Both the position numbers and the translations under genes were made by a program. Below, in pieces: positions 11,501-21,900 of a DNA stretch of 36,285 nt. Source of the DNA: Branchiostoma floridae (Eukaryota; Chordata; Leptocardii; Amphioxiformes; Branchiostomatidae); assembly GCF_000003815.2 (NCBI RefSeq), contig NW_023365794.1:64367-100651 (forward strand), written 5' to 3'. The notes beneath the pieces were generated by a model, which searched no databases, was not told the DNA's origin, and saw only the letters and a list, made by a program, of their open reading frames with translations. Each line of letters begins with the position of its first letter. Position 1 is the stretch's first letter.

Positions 11501-12783
11501 TAAAGGCACACTGATCTCCATTTTCTGTGCATTTTTGTACTGTATGTGCATGCACCATTTTGTTGTGCACCAACGGTTTGCGTCGGGAGACCGCTGGTCT
11601 ACGTAAACATTAGAAAATTCGGCTCTGCCTTTCCCAAGTAAGGAAAATGGATCTGTGAGAAATTACAAGTGTCTGGGGAATATTTCCATAATATTGATAT
11701 TTAGTCTGGTTTTATTGGAATGTCGTAGGAAAGAAAGAAAGTGGGCGTGGTTGGCACGATACCCACTGAACCAGTCCCACCAAAACAGACATCTCTTTTT
11801 CCTGTGGCCCGCCGAGATTTGAATACTGTTTACCTTACACCTTCTATAACGATAAGATCACACATAATGGCTTCCCAATGGGGTTCAGGTAACGTAATGC
11901 AATTGTTTTTGTCAGATCGCGCGCAAAGATCCATACAATGGCATCTCACATGAGAATGAATGGGCTTAAGTCGTACATACACAAAAGCTATACATTAAAT
12001 CTGGGTCGCTGGATGTGTTTACAGAGCGGGTACAAGCTAGACACATGAGGAAGTGCAACAGTTAAACAAATGGAAGTCTACATAACTACTAACATAGTCA
12101 ATCCACTGGCCCACATGGCCTTCCTGTTCTCAAGACCAAAGTTCAAGTTAACATTGGGGGTGGGGAGGGGTAACCCAAGCTAAAGGGGGCGCAGGGGTAT
12201 CTTGTACTTTTGTTGAACATTTTGTGTCACAAACATAGTAGGCTTGTTAGATATCTTCTGGTTTGCTGAACATAAACGGGCAAGGTCGCTCTCCATTGTT
12301 CGTAGCTTTATTCTGTCAAAGGCCCGAAACATTACGAGGCATTTTAAGTACTAGTAGACTTAGCACACTAGTAAGAGCAAACTACTTCCCAAACTTTGCT
12401 GTGATCCCGAGGGACTGTTGTTGGGCAACTGAGTAAGACGTGTACGTACACTTCCAATTGCTGTTAGTCTTGTCGTTATTCAAATGACCTAAGGCTTTAG
12501 CCTCAGTGCAAGATACCAAGTTGAACACTCCAACTAACTGATTAACTGATGTATGTAAGGTCACAAAGTTTGTGCGTTTCCGAAATGCAAAAACTATATT
12601 GGGTATCATTTATGTGAACATTGTACTTAACAGTAGTAACACTCGTTGCCCAATGTTGTCTGATCCTTGTACCTTGGAAGTTACGATTACCTGAGCGAAG
12701 GCACGTTTAGTATACACATCAAGGTTATACATATCTGTAGTCTATATCACATAAAACGTAAACTCACCTTGTATATTAGACAT
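2580..12783 (-). CDS. AIF1: Allograft inflammatory factor 1 (AIF1/Iba1), complete, six exons
   Basis: Coding exons in transcript order are 12783-12768, 5708-5647, 4168-4102, 3877-3836, 3574-3412 and 2664-2580. All have GT/AG borders and matching phases and sum to 435 nt (144 aa plus stop), against about 147 aa for vertebrate AIF1. Family hallmarks seen are an N-terminal GGKQYGELKRRQEEMLDEIN, a central KTHLELKKMIAEVD and a C-terminal LILMFEEKKKEKERP. EF-hand 1 has a complete 12-residue loop (D1, N3, N5, G6, L8, E12). EF-hand 2 (DTTGRGVITYRD) is less canonical. In vertebrates AIF1 is a cytoplasmic Ca2+-binding, actin-bundling protein of macrophages acting in ruffling and phagocytosis; the same role here is inferred. 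The start is the only ATG that splices in phase, and it leaves just five residues in exon 1. AIF1 and AIF1L cannot be separated by eye. Confidence 0.94.
2665..3411 (-). other. AIF1 intron 5 with a repeat tail
   Basis: Lies between AIF1 exons 5 and 6. At about 3225-3300 the minus strand reads CCTGGTTAAATAAATAAAG followed by A-rich sequence, which looks like a LINE/SINE 3' tail. A related tail (CCTGGTTAAAGAAATAAAA) occurs at about 3985-4015. The remainder shows nothing recognisable. Confidence 0.4.
5221..5230. promoter_or_regulatory. TCTCGCGAGA palindrome, first copy
   Basis: Exact 10-bp match to the CGCG-core element found in many TATA-less mammalian promoters and bound by BANP. A flanking 16-base string is duplicated around it. 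Function here is inferred from the motif only. Confidence 0.35.
5534..5566. repeat. Perfect 13-bp hairpin
   Basis: TATCTTCTAATGA, a 7-nt loop, then the exact reverse complement. It is AT-rich, lies inside AIF1 intron 2, and has no coding context. Confidence 0.7.
5631..5640. promoter_or_regulatory. TCTCGCGAGA palindrome, second copy
   Basis: Second exact copy, 410 bp from the first and 7 bp from the end of AIF1 exon 2, just inside intron 2. Two exact 10-mers this close together are unlikely by chance alone. Confidence 0.35.
5890..6956. mobile_element. Non-autonomous inverted-repeat DNA transposon, 1.07 kb
   Basis: The first 31 bases (5890-5920) are the exact reverse complement of the last 31 (6926-6956), and pairing runs to about 40 bp with one mismatch. 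Both ends begin CTAAAGCCCCGGTCACAAAG. A second, imperfect copy of the end starts near 6003, and further CGTACGAT-rich inverted segments lie inside, suggesting a nested or foldback structure. No transposase frame is present and I see no clear target-site duplication. It lies in AIF1 intron 1. Confidence 0.75.
7096..7127 (+). repeat. (GAT)n microsatellite
   Basis: About ten near-perfect GAT/ATG triplets in AIF1 intron 1. On the minus strand they read as a meaningless His run. Confidence 0.85.
7485..7600 (-). mobile_element. LINE 3' tail (CR1/L2-like)
   Basis: On the minus strand the segment ends GTGCAATAAAGGTCTTCATT followed by short ATTC repeats, the typical 3' terminus of CR1/L2-type non-LTR elements. 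Only the 3' UTR is left. Clade assignment is tentative. Confidence 0.5.
7601..9270 (-). other. AIF1 intron 1, middle part
   Basis: Several open frames of 60-110 codons occur on both strands, but none has family motifs or splice borders that fit AIF1. I see nothing else here. Confidence 0.5.
9271..9510. promoter_or_regulatory. Candidate immune/haematopoietic enhancer in AIF1 intron 1
   Basis: Motifs seen in 240 bp: TTCCGGGAA (STAT type, 9271-9279) overlapping GGGAATCTCC (kappaB type, 9275-9284); AAAAGAGGAAGC (PU.1/ETS type, near 9289-9300); CAGATAAGG (GATA, 9361-9369); three CAGGTG E-boxes (about 9414-9460); and a second PU.1-like GGAAAAAGAGGAACA (about 9496-9509). Vertebrate AIF1 is macrophage-expressed, which suits this set, but the assignment is by consensus match only. 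Confidence 0.35.
9511..12767 (-). other. AIF1 intron 1, promoter-proximal part
   Basis: No exon recognised. Around 10470-10960 is a repeat-like stretch with TTTTTCACCTGT and TTTTCACCTGTTTTCACC motifs and a CTGT-rich microsatellite (about 10612-10642). The rest is unremarkable. Confidence 0.45.
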
Positions 12784-14289
12784 GGTTAGTTCTGAGTGGT
12801 TCCCCTTCTACTTCCTCGTTGACGCCACAAGTCTCTCGGTCACACCTTCGAATTCCCTCACCTGTGCTAGGTGAACTCTGACACGCTCCAGGTAATGGTA
12901 GTAACTGACCCCTTCTCTTGTTCTCACAAACACGTTCAACAAAGCTAACCCCGCGGGCAAAGTTTTCTCGAATCTTCTCAGATCAAGAAACTGTTCGGTG
13001 CGTGCAGTGGACGCCTGTTTGTGTGACCTCACTTCCTGTTCCCCCAAGTTTTCAGGCTGCGTATTTTGTGGGAGGCTGTTGGGTGTCAGGGCGATGGGAG
13101 GCAGTCCGACAGACAGACTACAAAACGGTTGGCAGTCAGGGGATGGCCTTAACCCCACAGGGGTAAACCGTTGCTGTCACGGGGTGGGACTGGTACTGAC
13201 AGGTAATCGATAATAGACAAGCTGAAAACGTAATGATTTCTTGTTAAGTAGGAGAGGGATTTCAGATAGGAACTATTTGCATTTGGTATAAATGCAGGTT
13301 ATCGATTTTTTTTTCGTGAAAAATTTAAAACTCTAGATGGAAATTCGAAAGAAACATGTGTGAAACAACCCATCGACATCCACAATACATGACATCGTAT
13401 CATGCATCATATGTACATGCATATTTCACATAAAGAATTCTGAATTAATTAATGAATGAATGTTGTTCGACAGTTGTACACGGTACGATGTATGGCAGCA
13501 AAGACAGCGCAATCAACACAATGATTATTCGTCCTTGGTCTATTCTAAAATATGACCACATGATGGCACATTGACACAGTGTATGTTAAACGAGAATCTG
13601 TTATGATTAGTTTTTATTTGCAAAGAGTTACAAATGTATTGCCCCAAGTACATGTGGAGTCGAGACGTTTGAAAAGTCAAGTAGATTGAAAATGTCTTAG
13701 TTTCTATTTGTCTTATTCTTTTCCGACAACTACTACATGTAAATCTACGCGACTCAACCTCTGCTTGAGAGTATCCGTCTTTGGCATGGGTAACAATTAG
13801 CAGCAAGTGATTCCCACTGAAGAATTAAAGCACCGCCCCCATAATGCCCAGGAGCTTTGCCGCCGCCCAAAAACAAACTTCTGCTCCAAGCATAACAATC
13901 AGCTGAGCAAACCTGGTTGGACTTGGTAGTTGAAGACAGGTAGTGTTACACCAGGAGCGGGCCTGGACCAGAACAAAGACCAACTGTTTCTCAATAACTC
14001 TCAGTAGTCTTAGTCGTCTTAGACGTCCGGCCATTCCATTCAAACCAAGGAGCTCCTTGTTCAAACTTAGGGAGGACCATGGCAGAAAACATGCAGGGTG
14101 GTCAATGAACTGCCTCCTGCATTCATAGAATAGAAGAGATCTCAGCACAGCATGGAAAAAAGCAGCCGCCTACCAATACTTTCCAGTACTGCATCAACCA
14201 TGAAAATACCTCTAATACTAGAAAGGCCGACATTTGCTTGAGAGCAAATACAGCATATTTCAGCCATCTCCTTGAGGTCGATGACCCCC
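12784..14289. other. AIF1 upstream region, no gene recognised
   Basis: Presumed AIF1 5' UTR and promoter side. ACTTCCTGTT at 13030-13039 is a full ETS-type site about 250 bp upstream of the AIF1 ATG. A 107-codon minus-strand frame at 13825-14148 has no recognisable motif. No TATA box stands out. Confidence 0.4.
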
Positions 14290-15005
14290 TTTGGCCAATG
14301 GAAAATGACCAAAAAAGTCGCTAAATATATCATTTTTAAGTGGTTCATGCCAAAAAGTATACATGTGTCATTTGAATAAATATTCAGAGCATCCCTTTAC
14401 CAAATTTAGGGTCATTTGGTTGTAAAACGAGGGTACAGGAGCCAAAAATGTCCCTTTTTTGTCCAAAAATGGCCATAAAACCGCAAAATTAAGCGTTTTG
14501 TCATACAGTATGCCAAAACTGTTATTGGCTCCATGTGCACATATTCAAAGGGTACTTTTATACCAAGTTTCAGGTCATTTGGTTGTAAAACGAGGGTACA
14601 GGAGCCAAACATGTCCCTTTTTTGTCAAAAATTGGCCAAATATCGCAAAATTAAGCATTTTGTTGTATTGTATGCCAAAACTGTTATAGGATCTATGTGG
14701 GTATATGTTTAAGGCACCTCTGTACCAAAGTTCATGTAATTCGGCTGTAATACCAGGGTACAGGAGGCCAAAATATACATAAAAAATGACAAAAACTTCT
14801 ATAAAATCATTTTAGAGGCAGATATGAAAAAAAATGAAAAAAGAGGCATCAAGGTATTGGCCCACTCTACCCTTGTGCCAAATTTCAAGTCATTCGGTCT
14901 AGGAACGACGAAGTTGATTCGATTTGAAGATTTGACAGGAGAAAGAAAGAAACATTACGAATACAATATATTTCACCATACCTATAGTATGGCTGAAATA
15001 TAATA
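14290..15005. mobile_element. Pearl/Helentron-like element with ~160-bp tandem repeats
   Basis: The GGGTACAGGA box recurs at 14431, 14594 and 14756 (spacing 163 and 162 bp). Each copy lies in a longer repeat beginning CAAATTT/CAAGTTTC..GTCATTTGG. A decayed unit precedes the array, and another at about 14878 ends it. After the array comes a short GAAA run and an imperfect hairpin (ATATTTCACCATAC / GTATGGCTGAAATAT, about 14969-15003). A core of ~160-bp repeats followed by a microsatellite and terminal hairpin matches the published pearl elements of bivalves, which are Helitron-related. Membership is inferred and no Rep/helicase is present. Confidence 0.5.
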
Positions 15006-15109
15006 ATGAACTTGCAATTGTGTTGGCTATGTCTCTATCTTATGTTACTTTGGCGTTTGCGTTGATAAATGAAGTTACAACAAAAAGTAAGGACCCTCTC
15101 TGCTGTACC

Positions 15110-15115
15110 TTTATT
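15110..15115 (-). terminator. Candidate polyadenylation signal of the NB-ARC gene
   Basis: AATAAA on the minus strand, about 316 nt after the stop at 15431. The interval looks like an ordinary AT-rich 3' UTR with no other feature. Confidence 0.45.
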
Positions 15116-15430
15116 CTCAAGGTTCAAATAAACATTCAATAATCAGCCTTTATGGACATAACGGACATGATGTAATACAATTGTTTCATTTCAATCGTCA
15201 AAATCTCCTACCATAGACATAGTAGTTGTGAGTACACACTATCAGAATGTTTCGACAAATGATCAATACTGATAAAGCTTACCAATTTTCAAGCTGTACA
15301 TGAAAAGGTTATTTCTCTATGAGGACATGTACATTTGCACAGCAGTGATCACTATCGATATAGTAAACTCAAGAATCCAATACTGAACATCTCGCCTGAC
15401 TCGACTTGTGAGTCTTTACGAGTCGTGCAT

Positions 15431-18400
15431 TCATGGTTTCAGTTGTTGTTTCCTACTTGTTCTAGTGGCATGTTCAAAGATAGGATTGCCAAATGCCTGC
15501 AACAAAACTTTCCGCACTTTATGTGCCAGTCCAATAACTCGATCCTCTTCCTGCACAAAGCGGAAATTTTCTCCACTGTCGGATAAAGGCTGTCCGAATC
15601 GCATATTATCCTTTTGAAATAATCTCAAGTCATAGAAATTAGTTTTCTCGATATAAGTTAGAAAGGTGTCAACAAAATTGGTAACGCATGTCATATTTGG
15701 CCTGGCACGATCCAGTGAACAGTCCACATATTTCAACATTTCTTGTAGCTGGTTCCAGACCCACAAAGTTTGGGGAAAGGCGCTCTCGCTAATTATAAAA
15801 GCAGTTCCATGCGGTGATGTAGCGTCTATTCTAACGAAGGGATTTCCAACGATGCCAAGGTCCTGCAGCGGCAGGCGGTACATGTGAAGAGTATGTACAA
15901 AATCAGACATATTCTCTGTGAGGTTACGTTTGAGCTCTTTGGCTATTTTAAGATTCATGCTTACGTTTAGTTTTATCACACCTATATCTTTTTTCATTGA
16001 TTCCAGAGTGAGCCTACAGGCCAATCTCATCTCATCAGAACGGAAACAGTCTCTAAGAACTGTCCTAGTAATATCGCTGTCCATTTTGGCAGTTCCCGTA
16101 TCATCTGACCAGTCAAAAACCTGTTTTAGAAGACGTAAAAGTCGTCCAATAGTTGTTTCAAGTGGAAAGGTTTCGGGAGGCTCTGAATTTTCTTGCCAAG
16201 CCAAAAACCTGTTTACCTCAGAAGCTAAGGCGTTTACGACTTTTTGTCTCTCCAACCAAAATTGCATTATGACGTCATTTTTTATGCTGATCTCTATGTA
16301 GAATGACTCTGAAGATTGACAATTATAAACTGTTTTCTTGAGTTCCCCAACGATCTCTTTGGCGTCAAAAGGTCTGATTGTTTTCCAGATAGTGGTGTTT
16401 AAGTTCTTTTCTAATGAAGCTACAGTATCTGCAAAGGTGGCACAATGTTTCATTAATGAGGACAAAGTATGTTTTGATGTTTGAGTTACTCCCTTAAACT
16501 GACGTGACATAGTGGCTACGTGATACTGCAAGCTTACCGTTCTATGGACCCAGATGTATGCTAGAGGCGGAACAAAATCTTGTGGTCTCATTCCCAGCTT
16601 TTCAAATCCCGGGGCACCTCTCACAGACAAAACACTTTTTATCACTCCGGGTTTCCCTAACAGATCATGCAAGTCGTTGCGGGCAAATTCTATAATATCA
16701 AACTCTTCACTCTCTCTTGGCAGCCCGAGCATCATTTCAAAGTATCTGTTCGTACATGTAGTCGTGTCCATTGTGCGGTAGTACATGAACAGCATCTTCC
16801 TTACAACTTTTAATGCTCCATTTATCCTACTCCTGTACGTTTTCAGAGCCTCTCTCGTCCCTTCTATTACGAAGCAGCAATGCGCTGATAGCAGGTCTTG
16901 TTCCTGTGTTTCATAAATGCACCTCTCTTCGTTGCATTGCCCATGATTGATCAAAAGCGACTGTAGCTTCTTCATGAGGCAACAAAGCTCTGATTGCATG
17001 TCATCTGTTTTATGATTGCACTTCACTTGCCTACATTGCATGTAATCCAGTGATTTTTTCAGAAGGCAACAGAAATATATTTCCCTGTGTTTTGTTTCAT
17101 AATTGCACTTTGCCTTATTGCATTTGCGCAGGTAATTCAGTACTTTCTCGTGTCTATCTATACCATCCATGAAATGCATGAAATAGGGCATTGCATGAGA
17201 TGCATTGAATACTTGTAAATTGATTGAAGCCAGCGCAAAAGTACGTATTTTGTACAATACGTCCCAGTTCAATTTTTCAGACATGCTTTTGGTCATAGAC
17301 GTTTGAACAAAAAGGTTCTCCACCAAGTCAAATGACGTTTCTTCAATATATCTCGAAACACTCGAAAAGAAGGAAACGGGAAGTTGAGAAAAGTCGACGT
17401 TTTCGAGTTTTCTACTTTGGAGAAGTCTCAGGTGAATTGAATAAACAGTATCTTGTACTATGAACATGGCTTCCAAACCACACGAATCTTCAGTGGTTAA
17501 TGAAGATGGCATGTATAAATGTCCTGTTTCCCACTGATACAGGTTATCCGCTATGTCTAGCAGTAAGTCAACAGGCATCTCGCCGCTATACAGACAAGGT
17601 AACAGGGTGTTGTTTAGAAAGTGTGCATGGTCAAGAAGATGACAGGACAGATTTTGCGTAGAATTATGTTTAAAAAACAGCAAAGTTTGAGCCTGGAGAA
17701 AAATATATGCCTCCTCACAAGCCCCCCATTGGCAACAAAAATCAGCGGACTTATTAAAAAATGTGGACAAATCAATGCCTGAGACTTTTGTTTGGTACCG
17801 GTCAGCATTAATGGCCAAATAATGGAGATGTGCCATCAAAATCTCTGCCTGTAGCCTAGAAATGTCATTGCTATGTCCGAGTGATAATGTGGAATATTTC
17901 AGGGAATTTTCTAGTTGTGCATATCTCAAAGATTCATTTATTTCTGCTACAACAACCTCCTGCACTATCCTGTTCACACTGAAAGCGCACGGTTGGAAGG
18001 TTTGGCAATATGAAGCCAGGGAAAATTTTTCTAGAACTGACACACTTTTCTTAATATCCAATCTGTCTAATTTACCAGAAGCGGTTAAAAGTTTAGAAAA
18101 GCCCTGAATGTTGGGTTTGGGGCAGGGAATGCAATTAGGGCCCATAAATGATGTTATATTCAGAAGCTTTGCGGCGCTTCTAGACAATTTTGAGACGTAT
18201 TGAAAAGTGATGTCAAATGTTCGACGAATCCTTTTGTTTGTTAACTGTTCGATATCCCCTTCATCCAATAAATCCATCTTCTCAGTCGCGTTACCTCCGA
18301 TGTATTTGTCATGATATTCCTTGACAGAACAGCCGGTCTCTTCTATGTATGCAAACGCAAACTGTAAGGCCAAAGGGTGGTATCCTAGAGATCGGCTAAG

Positions 18401-18987
18401 ACGTTCGATGTCTCTACTGTCATCGTTGTTGCTAGGTCTGACCGTTTTGTTAAACAGTGCCTGGGCCTCAGTTCTACTAAACGGAGGAAGAGTGACCACT
18501 GGAATACGCTTCATGTCAAGTCTTTGATATTCTTGAGATGTCAGCAAAATGTGCATTGTTGCCTTCTGGGTGTGAGGGAGTAGTGACTCAAGATCTTTCA
18601 TGGTCTCCCTGACTGCCTCATCAACTACCAAAAGCCAACTATGAGACTTAGTTAGGTGCCTTCTAAAGTGCATTTTAACAGACTCACAACTCAGAGTATC
18701 ACTGGAGTGCACAGATTCACTTTCACCACTAACATAAGAGCTGTACTGACTGATACTAGCACACATGTCTCTGCTACTCGCTAACCGAACCCAGAACACA
18801 CCACCAGGGTACCTAACCGCACGTCTGTGCCCATACTCGATGGCTAGTGTTGTCTTCCCCACACCACCCAGCCCTTTGATGAGGCAGGTCTGATTTTGTT
18901 CCAGACAGGCGTCGATCTCCTTGAAGACATCTCCTCGTCCTACGAACGTCTTCAGGTGACGGGGGAAGACAGTCAAAAATAGTGCTT
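15431..18987 (-). CDS. Exon 4: NB-ARC, winged helix and helical C-terminus
   Basis: One large exon. P-loop GLGGVGKTT (protein residues 193-201), Walker B WLLVVDE (about 272-278), sensor-like HILLTSQE (about 300-307), GxP box LGYHPLALQFA (355-365) and a winged-helix end FSVNRIVQE (490-498), where most relatives have an MHD-like Met-His. From 777 to 859 come three Cys repeats. The C-terminal 480 residues are helical with no family I recognise. The acceptor is TTGTTACAG. Confidence 0.92.
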
Positions 18988-21900
18988 CTGTAACAAAATG
19001 AAAATGCGTTGTTTCTACAAGGACACCTATCTTAATACATGTAATTCTGTCTCCGAGGAAGCTATTAATATATTGATATTCAACAGGTAGCTGGCAGTAT
19101 CAATTATCAGATGAAAGCATTGTTGTTGTTTTTTTTATTTTATTTATTTATTGTATTTTCAATTATTTACACACAGAACAAAGAAGAGCCTCCCTTGGAA
19201 TATAAAGCTAAATGTCTAACAGCCACATTGTATACATTATTACAGATCACATCATATAAATATTATTATGTCATTATTCTCGTTATTCATTTTAGCTATC
19301 AAAGCATTACTTGATATAATTCTATCATCACATTGTAACACATTATATCATAAGACCATATTAACATGATATTAGATCATTGTGCATCGTTTTATCATGT
19401 TATTGTAACATATTAATCAAATATCATTCTCGTATCGTATTTATATTATTTCGTAATTATTTCTACATTTTAAATTCAAATCAAAAACACAAGGTTCCCC
19501 ACTTACCCCGATGCTTCTCCAGCTTCCCTCTCCGAGATGCAATAAGACGTTCAGTTTTTTCAAAAGTATATATCTGTTTTTTAAAGGCCTGGAAGTTTAT
19601 CATTTTAAAGCGTCTACACCGGAAAATAGAAACTTTACCTAACAAAATAATCAAATTTTTCAGTGGGGGCGCATCGTTACATGTATCTCCAAATATGATA
19701 ATAAAGGCGTTTAGGTCAAAATCTATAGAAGTTTCCACTCGTAACCAACTTTGTACATCATTCCAAAAGGGTACAACATGCGGACACTCCCAGAAAACAT
19801 GAGTATAGGACTCTACATCATCGTGACAGAAAGAACAGGAGTTAGAGTCTATTAATTTCCATATATGTAGAATTTTGTTACAAGGTAAGAATTTATTAAT
19901 TAAACGGTATTGAAAGTATCTAGCACTAGGATCAATAGTACATCTGTATAAATTTGTAAATACTTCTCGCCATGGTATAGGTTTGTCAAAATGATAAAAC
20001 CAAGAAAGTCTAGTATTATGTGCAAGACTGACTTCGTTCATGGACGTAAGAAAGTAGATATACATGCTTTTGTTGATTTTTATGTTTCGTAACCATTTAT
20101 AATTTTTTTGAAAGGGCAGGCACACAAGGTCTTTACGCTTCTCAGTACTTAGTATTTTTTCCATTTACCGGGAATAGCTGAAATAAGTTGTAGATATCTA
20201 TGTTGGTCACAAGCATTTGGGAAATTTATACTGAACTCATCATAAGACATAAAATTACCATTCGGGGACAGCAAGTCATTTATGAAATAGATATTTCTAT
20301 TCAGGAAAGAAGTCATACAAACAGTTCTACCATCAATGATAATTTTAGAGTTTAAACAAATTAATTGCTGTCGTATATTTGCCGGCGTCGTGGGCTCTAC
20401 TTGCTGAAATTTAAACCAGGCCATAAAAACTTCAGAAAAAAATCCTTTTAAACAAAGGTTTTTCACCGAGGACAGCTGGTAAAAAGGAAATAAACTATGA
20501 CTAAGTTGAGGATGGAAGACTATTATCCAAGAGGAAAACCATTCGGGATGGGAATAAAGTTTAGGTACCCATGAAGCTTTTATAGAAGAGTTGAATGCAC
20601 GTAAGTTTTTTTAAATTAAGTCCTCCATTTTCAAATACATTGTATAATACCTTCCGTGCAACTCGTTCAGGACCGTCGTCCCAAATAAAAGAAAATATCT
20701 TCTTTTCATATACTTTGAAAAAGGAATCGTCAGGGGATGGTAAGACTTGAAATAAATTCGTAAACTGGGGAACCACCAAGGTGTTAATAATAACAATTTT
20801 ACCATACAGGGACAAATATTTATTCTTCATAGGGCGTAATAGTCTATCTAGTCTTTCCAGACGGGGTTCAAAATTAACGTTTGTGATTAAGTTTAAATCA
20901 ACAGGAATATTGATGCCCAGTAGGTCAACATCCCCGTCAACCCACTGTATCGGTAGATGGGTGGGCAAACGAAAATTAGATAACTTCAAGGGACCTAGTC
21001 GTAATATTTTGCATTTATCTACATTTAAAGAAAGACATGAGATATTGGAAAAACGCTCTAGATCCGACAACAAGGCACAAAATGATTCTAACTTTGGTTC
21101 GAAAGGAAAATTTGAATCGTCGGCGTATTGTGATATCTTTGTAGTTTTTTCGTATATCTTTAAACCCCATATAGAATGATTAGACCTAATCTTAATAGCA
21201 AGCACCTCAACCGCCATGAGAAAAAGATAAGGGGACAATGGACATCCCTGGCGAACTCCGCGATTTAAATTGAAGGGGTCTGAAATGTAACCGTTGTTTA
21301 TAACGCAACTTGTCGTTTTTTCATATAAAACTGTTACCCATTTAATTAGCTGTGGACCAAAGTTGAAAAATTCTAAAGATTTAAACATGAAATCCCACCT
21401 AAGCGTGTCAAATGCTTTCTTAAAATCTGCTACAAATATTAACCCAGGCTTGTTCTCTTGATCGTAATGCTCTATTGTATCTAATAATCTTCTAATGTTG
21501 TCGCCTATATACCTATCCTTAATAAACCCAGTCTGATCCTCTTCAATTATGTCCGTGATTACATGTTTGATTCTAAGGGATATGCATTTTGAAAGTATTC
21601 TCGTATCACAACCTAAAAGGGTAAGAGGGCGCCAATTTCCCATGGCGGTTGGGTCTTTGTCTATGCCTTTACTGTCTTTTTTGAGTAGCAATGAAATCAA
21701 TCCTTTTCTTTGAGTTTCTGACAGACATCCATTAACAAAAGAATAATTAAAACATGTTAACATTGGTTTTTTAAAGACATCAAAAAAATTCTTATAGACT
21801 TCTACAGGTATACCATCAAGCCCTGGTGATTTCCCAGCCTGAAATGAATGTATTGCATTTTTCAATTCTTCTTCACTTATTAGACCCTCACAAAGTTGCT

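Noticed and set aside
12808-13158. A 116-codon minus-strand open frame just upstream of AIF1
   Set aside because: No domain or motif, no splice support, and it ends 25 bp before the AIF1 ATG. Most likely chance or 5' UTR sequence.
13825-14148. A 107-codon minus-strand open frame
   Set aside because: The composition and lack of motifs do not resemble a known protein; it lies next to a repeat array and is probably repeat-derived.
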